Shown in pieces: positions 39,301 through 49,349 of a stretch of DNA of 64,000 nt. The position numbers were made by a program, and so were the translations under genes. The stretch comes from Trematomus loennbergii. Its lineage: Eukaryota; Chordata; Actinopteri; Perciformes; Nototheniidae. The notes beneath the pieces are model-generated. The model saw nothing but the letters and a program-made list of their open reading frames with translations. It did no database searches and was not told the origin of the DNA. How positions within the stretch are numbered: the stretch's first letter is position 1; the number at the start of each line of letters is the position of its first letter. The stretch is taken from positions 23,111,903-23,175,902 of the forward strand of contig JAAOOA010000086.1 in assembly GCA_012861695.1 (NCBI GenBank), written 5' to 3'.

Positions 39301-42300
39301 CCTTTAGAGCCTCAGTACCTTGACAGTCTGTGTGGAGTTAGCGAGGCGTATGCTGTATATTCCACTCTCTGTTACTCCAGACCGCAGGATCTCAGCGCAG
39401 TCCCTGAAACTAAGCAGCTCCTCCTTGGGAGTATTGGAGATTTCTGGAAAACATGAAGGCATTTATTTACAGAAGGCAACCTTATGGGCTTTGAACACAA
39501 ATCCCATCCCCATATGTGAGTTCTCTTGTAACATTAAACTCTGGCTTTAGTTTAATGTCGGTGGTTCATGCATGTGTCTGGGATTTGATTTTCAAGCTGT
39601 TCTAGGCGTTATTTTTCATGTCAAATATTACTTTTGTAGCCAATTCCCATGCTTATCAATTGAAATAGTGTAGATCTCTTGTTTGCCTAAATTACACCAG
39701 TGTTTATTGATACTATTAGTCAGTATCTTTTGCACCTCTTTTGTTTGTTATTACAGATGTTGGCAGTACATCCTGCTCTTACAAAGAGAGCCCGAGAGTC
39801 TCACCATTGCAGTGGTTGACCATGGCCAGCAGCTGCTGCACAGTGTCTGTGAGCACGGCCTGCTGCCTCTGAAGTGAGCTGCTGTTGAGCGTGGAGCTGC
39901 TCAGTTCACCCTGCAGCTGACTGACCAGTCCACTCTGCCTCTCCAGAAGCTCCTGAAGCTGCTGCTTTTCGCTCTGCAAGCCCTGCAGCTCCCTCCCGTA
40001 CCGAGCCTCCAGCGCCAAGAGCCTCTGTTCCAGAAAACTACCAAAGAGACAAAACGTAAAAAACACCTTAACATCGATATAAAACCAAGCAATATGAAAA
40101 AGGAGCAAATTAAATGAAATGTCGGATAGTTCCACTTTTACTGAGGCCTACAGTTTATGTAGCCATCCATGTGTTTCTGTTTTCTTACCAAGGACCCGCC
40201 GGTCTGTTTACACTTTGCCACTTTTTTCAAAGTGGCTGAATTTAGTACAAAACTGAATTGAGCTAACTGCTAATTGGAGGTCTAGTGACATTGCACAACA
40301 CTTTGGATCGCCATTTCAAGGAACAAATACTTTTTAATATGAATTGGTTGAACAACTTGCACATTTACATGATGATGACGAATAGACATCAGCGCAGCAG
40401 TCTCATCGTGTTAACATCATATCAACACCTGTACTGCAGCAGCATCCACAGATGGTTGGCTGTTGGCTAAGCCTCTCGATCACAGCCATGAAGCAACACT
40501 CTGACTGTGTGTGTCTACGTGTGTTTGTCTCTCTGCACACCCCCACCTCCAAATGAAGATCATAAATCGCTGCAGCCTGATCTTTATGGCTTTGACTGAC
40601 GACTGTGCAGCAGTTATTTATTGAAACAATCTAACCACCCAGATTGAACAAGCTACGTTTCAGCGCTGTGCACACGGAGCCACCGCACTCAACGTGTATC
40701 CTTAATCTCCCACTAAGCACCGACTCCGAATGCGGCCTGGAAGGAAAGCTGTATCAATCCAAATCATTTTTAACATCGCTCTCATTTCATATTTGCTTTG
40801 TGGGGGAACTCATAAAAAGTGGCAAAGCCAGCTAACAAATGGTTCTCCATTATGTGTATTTTGAGCTACGTTGTAGTGTTGAGCGTGGCGGTAAACCAGC
40901 ACATAAATGTTAAAACAGTAAGAGAGTTTCAAAGAAGAAACATGGTATTTTGGATCACATTGCATCCTGGACAATTAGATTGTTATGATTATGATCTTGT
41001 GCTATTTATTTTGATTGTAATATACAGTATATTGCTATTAGACTGCTCTTATCCTCTGTCTGCAAAATGTTAAACTTCCTGCCAATAGTATTTGACATGT
41101 AATACCTATGAAAACAAATATGTCTCTGTGCTCTTTTAGTTGGCAGCAGTTCAAAAACTGGCTCCATGCCCTCAAGCATCAGCAGCAATAACCCCCCACA
41201 GCGGTTCACTTTTATTCCACAGCTGCCTGGCTGCAAATTGGCTATGACCCTTCTAATGTCATGACTCCCATCACAGAGTTTACCCTGGTGAAGATGTATT
41301 CATTTATTTGCATGTCAGAGCCGTGTCACCGACTTGAAGGGGCGAGGGTCAAAAGGGCAGAGCAGGGCCGAGACCCAGCAGATTTGTAACAGGTGTTGGA
41401 GCCGGGGCGCTGTGATCTCCCGCTCACACTTGGTACGGATAGACGGAATGATAAACAATCAAATGCAAAGAGAGAAAATAACCACTCTCTTCCAAACCGC
41501 CGAGCAGCCTGTCCTTAACCTCTGATGGCCCTAACTTCACTTTTTGTTCCTAAAGAGAAGAATGGGAAACCCCTCTTAACGTACCATACCTACTCACTGT
41601 CAAACACATGCTGACCCATTCACAATACATTATCATTGAGTGCCCTGCTTTTCAGAATCATTCAACATGGGCACATTTTCCTGTTGTTGCATGAAAAAGA
41701 ACCAATATATATATTATAATACGCGCTTTATATTTTGCAACCCTATATATTTTCTTCCCTTAAGAAAAGATCTCCAAGAGCAAAGAAAATGGTGCCACCT
41801 ACAGTTACCAACGCCACACAAACAGAACATATGAGGAAAAAAACATAGTAGTAGACTGATAGTGATTTTCTGGGAAGTGGAAAGCAAATATGATCGCAGA
41901 AATGAGTGAAAACATGACCTTGTGATGTCCAAATTGAGAAAATAAGGGCCTTGTGAAATACCACTTAAAGTAATGGATCTGAATATGAATCGCCTTAACA
42001 CGAAAAAAGCTAAGTCGTGCAGAACTTAAAAGTATACATGCCTGGATAAACTCTGAGGGTATTTGCTCACCTGTTTTTATCACTGAGGCGTGAGATCTCC
42101 TGAGTCTGAATGAGAATATGTTTCTCCAGCCGGTTAGTGAAGAGCGAGTACTCAAGCAGCTGGATCTCCACGCGACTAGTCTGATTTAACACCTATGGAT
42201 TGATAAAAGAAGAAGAATTATAATTATCAATTATGGGCAGTATTCAAGAATGGATACGATTGAAGGAGGGGGGGGTTCGTGAAGACTGCCCAACAGCTGA

Positions 42301-45300
42301 ATTCATAAAAAGCCCCCTCTGGGATAAACATTGTCGCGCAGCACAACACAAGGCTCGTAATGCCCGGTTCTTTGATCTTTTAATTAAAACGTGTGCAAGA
42401 ATTATCTCACATGCACCTGTGACATGTTTTTGAAGTTTCAGATGAAACAAAAACTTGGAACAAAGCAGCTTAGATATTTGTTCAGGTTGCAGATTCATAT
42501 CAACTTTGATAAGAGTAAAAGAAAGCATTAGGAACAGAACAGCTCAATCTGTAATAACAGCTCTGTGGCATGATTGAAGACACATCTGTGTTGTGCTGCT
42601 GAGTTTTATGTTTTAATTGGCTTGTTGTCAGACGCCGAGCTCAACTCATTGTGTCAATCAGAGCCGGTAGAACCAAATACCAGCTGCTTTAAAGCGGTCG
42701 CCTCCACATTCCGGCATGGCTTCTCAGAGGGTTATATCGGATTTACATTTAATTAGCTATTCTCCAAGTGTTTCTGAAGTGACATCATTCGTGTTTTGCA
42801 TGGGTGTGACCCCCACGGTTGTCAAATTGGATTGGCTGCAGACAAGTGGCCTCGGCCTCACTCAAACGCTTCCTGATGGTCTCACCTGGGTCTCAACGTC
42901 TGTCAGTTTGCGGGTCTGCTCCGCTGATTGGCTGAGAAGATTGGTTCCCATTTCCAGCATGGCAGCTGTCTGTGTGTGTACCGCAGTTCTTTTCATTTCT
43001 CCATCCCAGAGCGCACATTCTCCTGGATGAAGTTCTCCAGCTGTACGGATAAAAAGGCAGACTTTGAGAATATTATACAGCATGTCTGATCCTCTAGTTT
43101 CATTGAGGTGATAATCATATTTTAGGAGGTAATATGATCACTGACAGCTTGATGCATTCTGAAAGAAGCAACCTTAAAGAGGTCTTTTTCACCTCAATCT
43201 TTTCAGGTGCTGTGATGCAGTCGTGGAATAGAGTACCTTCAGGGCAGTGTCTCGCCAACCATCTATCCATCTGCAGGGCTACCTCAGGCAAATACCATAA
43301 AAAAAAACGAGTAATGATATTCACCATAGCTGTACTCGTGTGCAGGACTTCAGGGATAGTCGCCCACACTCTGTAGTCAATCACGAAGTCAGACAGAGAA
43401 TAGATGTTCATACCCCTCATAAGTTGGAGAAAGGGTAAAAATAGGATACCATCAGTCTTGCTCCAATAAATAGAGTTTCTTATTAATGTTTGAGCAAACG
43501 GCATCTGTAAGACAAATATGGCTTTCGCTGCTATGAACGATGAAACTTTGTTTGGCGTTTAACAAGCAATGGCCTGTGCCTTGCAGTAAAGCAGAGTATA
43601 ATATCGAACCGAAGAACATTAATATTTATGACTCTTTTGTGGGGAGAAAATATCAGACTTAACTCGTTAAACCACATGACTGGACAATTAAGACTCAAAG
43701 GAGAAAGCATTCAATACTATTGAGATAATGAGTGGCTATTCAAAAAATCGAAATGAATTCAAATGAGACTATGATTGTTTTGGGGTTTTTTCCCAAGCAG
43801 ATTTACATTTCAGAGAGAAATTGGATTATAATTATACATTACCACAGGAGAGGGATTTTTTCAATATATTATGCAGTGCAACAATACTGATCCAAGTGAG
43901 CAAATACAGAAATAACTGCAATTAAATTGTTTTCCTGCTAATAATATTTCTCTCTCCTTTCTTTTACTTGGTCTTTCTTGTTTGGATTTCTCTCACTAAC
44001 TCCCTCTTTCTTTAAACTCTCTCATACTTCCTCTGTCTTGCTCTGTAAATCCAATCCCTCACATTTTGCTACCTAAGTACAACTGAGACAGTAGAAATAA
44101 TCTTTCCATAAGAAGGTTTGAAGAGATTTCCAAGCGGATTAGAGTCAATTTCAAAAGAAGAATCAAAGCATTAACAGCCTCATGTTTTGAAGCCGCTATC
44201 ATCCGTCTGTCCAAAGTGTCCCTTTCAAAGCCCTTGTGTGATTGAGCTCAATTCAGAGGTCTTTATACTCTCCATCGTCCACTGCCTGTTGCATTAATTG
44301 CAGTTATGCCAGATGTTGCACTATGCAGAGATACACATTTGGGATGTACTCTAGCATCTAATTGCCTCTAGGAGGGACTAGTGATCATTGCTGAGCAAAT
44401 TATATGAGTTGATATTTTAATTGTTAAGCCAGGGGTCGGCAACCCGCGGCTCTTTAAGCCCTCTGCTCTGGCTCCCTTGAGCTTAGACAAAAATAAGAAG
44501 GAAATAAAATAAAAATATACTATTATTTAAATGTTGTTGCACGGTTGAAAATGTTTCGTATCTTGTATTTTGAGGTGATACTGTGACACATACAAAAATC
44601 AAAAAAAGGTTTTAATTAGGTCAACTAAAATATGCGCCACATCCTGCTACGGTCCGCACCAGCGCCTTTTCTTGCAGGCGAATAACCTGACCCCCAGCTC
44701 GATGAGCGAACTATGGATACATCAAAGAAAATAAAAGTATCTGAGGAACAAGAGGGTTTAATTCTGCGTGGTTAGAGTTATCTGCTTTCACAGCAAACGA
44801 TGCTGGCTTACCGGGATGTTTGATATGTGGAGAGAAGTTGTCAAAGGTGCTGCAGCATTTAGGTATGGGAGGAAAACACGGAAGAGGAAGACAGCTGACG
44901 ATCTTCAGTCATAATTCAATCAAACTCTTTTTAGGGTGCAGATATGTTTTATTATTTTAAAGTGGGCCCATTTTAATTGTATTCATTTTCTTCAAATGTG
45001 CAGAGTACTCCCCAAGTGCTGTGTTTAATTTATTTTAAAGTAGGCCTGTGTATTTTTTTTAATTCTCCTTATAAGAGTTCTTTGTTTATTATTAGAGTTA
45101 AACAGTTTTCTATAATGTAATACATAATAAATGCAAAAAAAAGGGAAAAGGGGGCAAAATGGCTCTTTTGGTCAAAAAGGTTGCAGACCCCTGTGTTAAG
45201 CCAATAGACACATTTTGTCACAGTGAGTATACCAGAAGAGAATGATACATATATGCATGGTGTTCTAGCAAATAACAATGATCAGAATCGCTATGACTGA

Positions 45301-48300
45301 AGAACAGCCATGTGTGTGTTACCTTAACAACGGTAACTTGATTACTGTGTCAGTGCTTAAACACGAGTAAACCAACTCTTCACCAGGGATAGATGCATTC
45401 TGGGCCATAAGAGTCACCAAAATGATATATAAATATATTGTGTCGTTTACTTCTCCTGGTTTCTAACCATGCAGATAGCTGTGGTATTATTCAAATGTAA
45501 GAGTAGCCGGGAACAGACATTTTGTGCATACATTCATTATCCTCACATCCTATGGCTTTTCCCTGCCTGTTTATCTCGTGCCACCAGCAGGTCCAAGTGT
45601 AATATCTCAAGAGATACAGCACTGTACTGTACGTGCAGATATTCATGGCTTCTAGTTAATGCCTTTACATTTGATAATGCTATCATGTTCAGATTGCAAA
45701 TTAAGATGGTGAGCATGATGAAAGTTATGCCTATTAAGCATCAGCATTTTAGAATCTGGACATTAAAGTTTAGCTCAAAGCACTGTATAGAATTACAGCT
45801 ACATTAGCATAGCGGTAGACTCATTTTTCAATTGTAGCGCTGCAAATAAATTCCATTCCCCCCGCTGTCATATTAGATCCAGATACCGGAAAACTTTGGC
45901 CATACAACAAAACTCTCTCATGCCAAGATACCACTAGAGATAAGAAATACATGTTTTTTCTAATTTAGATGAAGTGGCCTTTAAAGATAAGTCGGATGTT
46001 CAAGATGGAGAAAAATGGTTTATGTTTAAAGAAATGTAAACTAATGAGACCAATGGATAATGTGAGTAATGTGGGTGACATACTTACTGTACTTAATGGA
46101 ATATTACTGTGCTAGGAAATGGGGTCACCTGAGGGTAGCCTAGCCACCTTGATCCCAATGCAATAATTCAGCATTAGCATAATCCAGCAGGCTCTTAAAG
46201 CACTAACAAAGGCACGCTCACATTATTTTTTGCCAATCCCTCAGGGCAGCAGAAAGCCAATGGGACTAGATGTGGGGATGCATTGGGGGTTAGAACAAAA
46301 GAAAAAAAACAATAGCTTCATCGTGAAAACACCAAAGAAGGAATCTGGAACATTAATACCGTCCTGTTGCACTCAGCGGCTTGAAGATTCCTCTGTGGAA
46401 CATGCTGCATTGGTTTGTGTGAGCTGCTGGGTTTGTGTGTGTGGCTGTGTGTTTTCTTTCAAGGGTTTGGGTTGAAGGCTCACAGAAAGGGTCATATCAT
46501 CCCAGGGGAGCGTTGAGTGAGAGCTTACACCGACACACAGTTGCCTGGAGCTCTTCCCCATGCGTTTAGCTAATTTCACCTCAAATGTATGCAGATAGGC
46601 TTAATGAGCTCCACAAGGTGCTGAAAGGGCTTTCCCACCTGGGGGTCAGGAGTCAGTTAAAACCCTCGTGCAAGTCTAAAAGAGGCTCTCTAGGGTCGTG
46701 CTGTGTTTATGAGGACATCCCACCTACAGTGCGATCGTGTATATTGTTGAAAGGTTGGATCTTTGTGTTCATTCCAGACCAAGTTGAGGAAGTTTGGCCA
46801 CAGAGCAAGGTATGTGTCAGCAGAGCTTTGACCAAAGAGTGGGGCTGGGGATTCAAACTTGGTGTCCTTCATGGCCACTTAAATCACTGCTCTAGTGGGA
46901 AGGGAGTGAACATGCTGCGCAGAATATGCCCAAGATGAGTACAACATGTGATGCTTTGCAGACGGTACGCATTAATAATATAGTGTGCGCACAAGGGAGA
47001 GAGTGTGCACTCTTTCACTATGTTCTTCCTCACTCATAGTGTGGCCCCATGCGGTGTTGATGCTTCCCATCTCCTTTTCATAGACCGAGCATCAGACAGA
47101 GTGCACACTGGGGAATGGAGTATGGAGTATGTGTGTGTGTGTGTGTGTGTGTGTGTTTCTGGGTGTCCGTGAGCTACGAGCGAGATGGAGTTTAAGATCT
47201 TGTGGTTGCCAATTCAATGTGTGAGATGGGACACAGTTGTCATCCCAGAGGAGAAAAAGAGTCCAGATAGAAGTAAAGGAGATGGATAGGATGGATGCAT
47301 AGAGAGGAACAGTGTCAAAAAAATGTTGACTTTGGAAAAGAAATGCAGGAACACTGGAGACAATCCTATGGTGAGTGAGAGTTGGGAGTGACAGAAGCAC
47401 AGGAAGAGCTCTGGCAGTCATAACACCCCATTTATAAATCCTGAAATATAATCAACATGTTTACTTTCAGCCAGCCAATCTAAACACTCCACACAAACAC
47501 TTATAATTGGCCTCAGGATTAGTGTATACCATAAATATAGTGTGGGTGAAGCAGACGGGAATAGAGAGACGGGTGGAGAGTAGTGGCGTGTCAGTCAGTC
47601 TGTCCGAGACAATGGCCCAACACTGACTCTATGCCCCGATGACCCTAGCAATGAAAACACTATTGTGAAGCCACTTTTAATCGCATCACTTCATTTTAGT
47701 CGGTCATAATCCCAGCTAAATGTAACCGAAAAGGCCGACGGCAGTGCTGAAATGTGTCTCCAGCAGATAAACACTTTTTTTTACACTGAGAAACTTATTT
47801 TTATGAGTTTGGTACACAGTTTCCAGCCAACTTTGGCTTACAATCGGGATACAAAAATGTGTCAAAAGGGGAAGTGACTGAGTGCTTGTTGTCTGTGGGG
47901 GGTTGATAATCATTTAGAAACACAAACTGTGTGATACATATTTGGCACTGCCTGATATTAGCAAACATATTCATCCTGTCTTTCTCCTCACATGCAACAG
48001 GGATCCCAGTAGTCTTAAATACACACTTGTACAGTACACCAGGCACAGACATTGAGCCGGACATGCACACAGCATCAATCAGGAAGTCCTAAGCACTGAA
48101 CTTATCAACAATGAGAGCTTGTCAACAGATGTTATGAGGTGGTTTGGACAAATGCTTTCTCCAGCATTTCCATTGACAGTTAAAACGTGTGACATGTGAA
48201 GAGGAGGACATAACAGTTTAACAGCAAAGAGGGAGAGTAAGTTCATGGAAGGAGAAAGTACAGTAGTTGTCTTTGTCAACCCTTCAGAGACCTTACCTTC

Positions 48301-48613
48301 TGCAGCCACTGCGTGTTATTCTCCATGGCACTCTCTAGATGTTCCAGCTTCCTCTCCTGTAAGGAAGGCCTCTCCCTTTGGGCCTTACCTGGCCTGGATT
48401 GGCTCGTTTCAGGCTCTGCCTCGGGCGGGGAGTCCTCTGGAGGGTGTTGGTGACCTGGAAGTCCTTTAAGGGTTGGCAGTGCTGCACCTCGGGGAGGATG
48501 AAGGTGTAGCTGCAGCGGCCGTGCTGCACGTGATGCTGTTGGCGTTCTGAGCCGATGGCGGCGGCCAGCAGGTGGGCCAGGTAGGCGAGGGTCAGGGCCA
48601 GCAGGCGGCCCAT
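30163..48613 (-). CDS. angpt2: angiopoietin-2-like, nine coding exons (two apparent 1-nt frameshifts)
   Basis: Secreted angiopoietin, ligand of the endothelial receptor tyrosine kinase TIE2; ANGPT2 acts as a context-dependent antagonist or partial agonist in vessel remodelling. Coding exons are 48297-48613, 42886-43040, 42071-42192, 39805-40037, 39319-39443, 36261-36362, 33275-33441, 30555-30685 and 30163-30320, all with GT donors and AG acceptors. The product has a signal peptide, an N-terminal segment with CSYTFILPE, a coiled coil (exons 2-4) and a fibrinogen-like domain from FRDCAE to the end (VRPANF, stop at 30163-30165). Angpt2 rather than angpt1/4 is chosen from [21 protein letters not shown] in the receptor-binding loop and [10 protein letters not shown]. 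Coding length is 1510 nt; restoring one base in each of exons 1 and 2 would give about 503 residues, against 496 in human ANGPT2. As written, the reading frame is broken in both exons. Which teleost duplicate (2a or 2b) this is cannot be told from sequence alone. Confidence 0.95.
30323..30344 (+). repeat. (GA)n microsatellite forming the exon 9 acceptor tract
   Basis: A run of GA on the plus strand reads (CT)n on the angpt2 coding strand and ends in CTCCTCAG, the acceptor of the last exon. Intron 8 is only 234 bp (30321-30554), so this repeat is its whole visible polypyrimidine tract. Confidence 0.9.
30555..30685 (-). CDS. angpt2: angpt2 coding exon 8: calcium-binding part of fibrinogen-like domain
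   Basis: 131 nt as in the family, from acceptor AAAACGCAG to donor GTACCC. It encodes [36 protein letters not shown] and CSQLASG. The motif KDxDNDxCxCKC holds the acidic calcium-binding loop and three cysteines typical of angiopoietins. The frame is open. The region is GC-richer than the surrounding introns. Confidence 0.96.
30686..36260 (-). other. angpt2 introns 6 and 7 (non-coding parts of this span)
   Basis: Intron 7 is 30686-33274 and intron 6 is 33442-36260. They hold short simple tracts, including (GT)n near 31440-31470 and a ten-base C run near 31582-31591. Nothing else in them could be named. Confidence 0.8.
33275..33441 (-). CDS. angpt2: angpt2 coding exon 7: fibrinogen-like domain
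   Basis: 167 nt as expected, from acceptor TCTAATCCAG to donor GTAATA. It encodes [40 protein letters not shown] and [15 protein letters not shown], aligning with GFGNPSGEYWLGNEF and LKDWEGNEAYSLYEHFYL of human ANGPT2. The codon split over the exon 7/8 junction becomes Ser (AG+C), where family members normally have Arg (NYR). Confidence 0.96.
36261..36362 (-). CDS. angpt2: angpt2 coding exon 6: fibrinogen-like domain
   Basis: 102 nt as in the family, from acceptor TTTGAACAG to donor GTGAGT. It encodes [20 protein letters not shown] then [14 protein letters not shown]. This is the classic fibrinogen-like core CDM...GGGWTVxQxRxxGSVxFxRxWxxYK; its cysteine normally pairs with that of exon 5. 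The frame is open. Confidence 0.97.
39319..39443 (-). CDS. angpt2: angpt2 coding exon 5: linker and start of fibrinogen-like domain
   Basis: 125 nt, one codon shorter than the human exon, from acceptor TTTTCCAG to donor GTACTG. It encodes [10 protein letters not shown], then [20 protein letters not shown], where RDC carries the first conserved cysteine of the fibrinogen-like domain, and [11 protein letters not shown] with a potential glycosylation site at NST. The frame is open and joins exons 4 and 6 in the correct phase. Confidence 0.96.
39805..40037 (-). CDS. angpt2: angpt2 coding exon 4: coiled coil and linker start
   Basis: 233 nt, the family length, from acceptor TTTGGTAG to donor GTGAGA. 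It encodes [18 protein letters not shown], then a Gln/Leu-rich heptad region ([20 protein letters not shown]), [20 protein letters not shown] and AMVNHCN. NSS is a potential glycosylation site. The segment finishes the coiled coil and enters the linker before the fibrinogen-like domain. The reading frame is open. Confidence 0.96.
42071..42192 (-). CDS. angpt2: angpt2 coding exon 3: coiled coil
   Basis: 122 nt, the same length as in mammalian angiopoietins, bounded by CCATAG and GTGAGC. It encodes [36 protein letters not shown] and SDKN, matching VLNQTTRLELQLLEHSLSTNKLEK of human ANGPT2. NQT is a potential N-glycosylation site. The leucine and isoleucine spacing fits coiled-coil heptads. The exon is open in the expected frame with no defects. 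Confidence 0.96.
42886..43040 (-). CDS. angpt2: angpt2 coding exon 2: coiled-coil start, frameshifted
   Basis: Acceptor ATCCGTACAG leads into [15 protein letters not shown], then an immediate TGA at 42993-42995. The neighbouring frame continues with [17 protein letters not shown] and [20 protein letters not shown], ending at CAG followed by GTGAGA. Both halves align to human ANGPT2 exon 2 without gaps at the residue level. The exon is 155 nt where the family has 156, so exactly one base is missing, most simply an A in the AAA run at 42996-42998. Role: first part of the oligomerising coiled coil. Confidence 0.93.
44430..45193 (+). mobile_element. hAT element in angpt2 intron 1 with transposase relic
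   Basis: The termini CAGGGGTCGGCAACCCGCGG and, inverted, CAGGGGTCTGCAACCTTTTT are flanked by perfect 8-bp copies TGTTAAGC at 44422-44429 and 45194-45201. Around 44800-44850 a frame reads [15 protein letters not shown], the zinc-ligand motif seen near the N-terminus of hAT/ZBED transposases; flanking frames are broken. The element is on the strand opposite to angpt2. Confidence 0.9.
47131..47156. repeat. (GT)n microsatellite in angpt2 intron 1
   Basis: Thirteen GT units. Confidence 0.95.
48297..48613 (-). CDS. angpt2: angpt2 coding exon 1: signal peptide and superclustering segment, frameshifted
   Basis: The start codon at 48611-48613 has a good context (G at -3, G at +4) and opens a signal peptide, with a hydrophobic stretch over residues 4-20 ([17 protein letters not shown]). 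Then come [16 protein letters not shown] and cysteines at about residues 34 and 46, as in the angiopoietin superclustering region. The exon ends [10 protein letters not shown] followed by the donor GTAAGG, the family's usual phase-0 boundary, and MENNTQ carries a potential N-glycosylation site. The start and end of the exon lie in different frames: after TNTLQR (about 48434) the read-through frame hits a stop, while the next frame gives [12 protein letters not shown], resembling angiopoietin-1 in that stretch. Length is 317 nt, one short of a whole number of codons. Confidence 0.93.
48357..48388 (-). other. intron-like 32-nt GT-AG segment with inverted-repeat ends inside angpt2 exon 1
   Basis: On the coding strand this segment starts CAG|GTAAGG and ends CCTTCCTTACAG|G, both near-consensus splice sites, and its ends can pair (GTAAGG with CCTTAC, AAGGCC with GGCCTT). 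Removing exactly 32 nt would rejoin the start of exon 1 with [16 protein letters not shown] in frame. Known vertebrate introns are longer than this, and the competing single-base-deletion explanation gives residues more like angiopoietin-1, so this may be chance. Confidence 0.3.
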
Positions 48614-49140
48614 GTCAGGGGAGAGGGGAAGGGGGAAGGAGGGAGGACAGGGGAGGAAGGACGCTAGTAGAGCAGAAAGTGAGTCAGGTGAGCTGCTTGT
48701 TTTATCCTTAATATCTCCTATATCTTCTTGCCGTCATCTCTTTAAACGTCCCTCAAGACTCGGACTCTGTCTTGTATTCTCAGTCCAACTCCTGCTGTTC
48801 CTGTCTCCCACTGTTTTCCTCTCTGTTGGCTGGTCCTCCTCCTTGCTGTTGCATCCAGAAGTTCTTCTTCAGCCCACTTTCTGCTCTTGCTGTTCCTCGT
48901 CAGAGCGGACAGAAAACTCACACACAGGAAAAGGAGATTGCTTCCTATTGCAACTCCAACCATCCAGTCCAGGAAACCAACAGCAGGTTTCCCTCTCACC
49001 ATTTATCTCTCTTCTGAAAACTTGACTTTTCTGACTGCGTTCTTTCCGAGCTGCATGAGCCATGTGTTGGTCTGCCGTGGAGAGGAGGGGTCGGAGTGGA
49101 GAGTGGCCCGCTTCAGGATGTTGGCTGAAGTGGTAAAGCT
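48614..49140 (-). promoter_or_regulatory. angpt2 5' UTR and proximal promoter region (inferred)
   Basis: Sequence directly upstream of the angpt2 start codon. The first 50 bp are strongly purine-rich on the plus strand (CT-rich on the coding strand) and hold three GGAA cores on the plus strand at 48627-48630, 48634-48637 and 48655-48658. These match ETS-factor cores, and ETS factors are known regulators of endothelial genes, but GGAA is short and common. A GATAAAA string on the coding strand near 48698-48704 is the only TATA-like stretch I noted. The transcription start cannot be placed from sequence, so part of this region may be 5' UTR. Confidence 0.4.
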
Positions 49141-49143
49141 CTT

Positions 49144-49349
<206 letters not shown>

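Larger units (their letters stand above)
36363..42070 (-). other. angpt2 introns 3, 4 and 5 (non-coding parts of this span)
   Basis: Intron 3 is 40038-42070, intron 4 is 39444-39804 (361 bp) and intron 5 is 36363-39318. Open frames such as the minus-strand one at 38412-38780 have no recognisable domain. No transposon boundary was resolved in these introns. Confidence 0.8.
43041..48296 (-). other. angpt2 intron 1
   Basis: 5.3-kb intron. It contains a hAT element (44430-45193) and a (GT)n tract at 47131-47156; the rest looks like unique intronic DNA. No second exon or RNA gene was seen. Confidence 0.85.
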
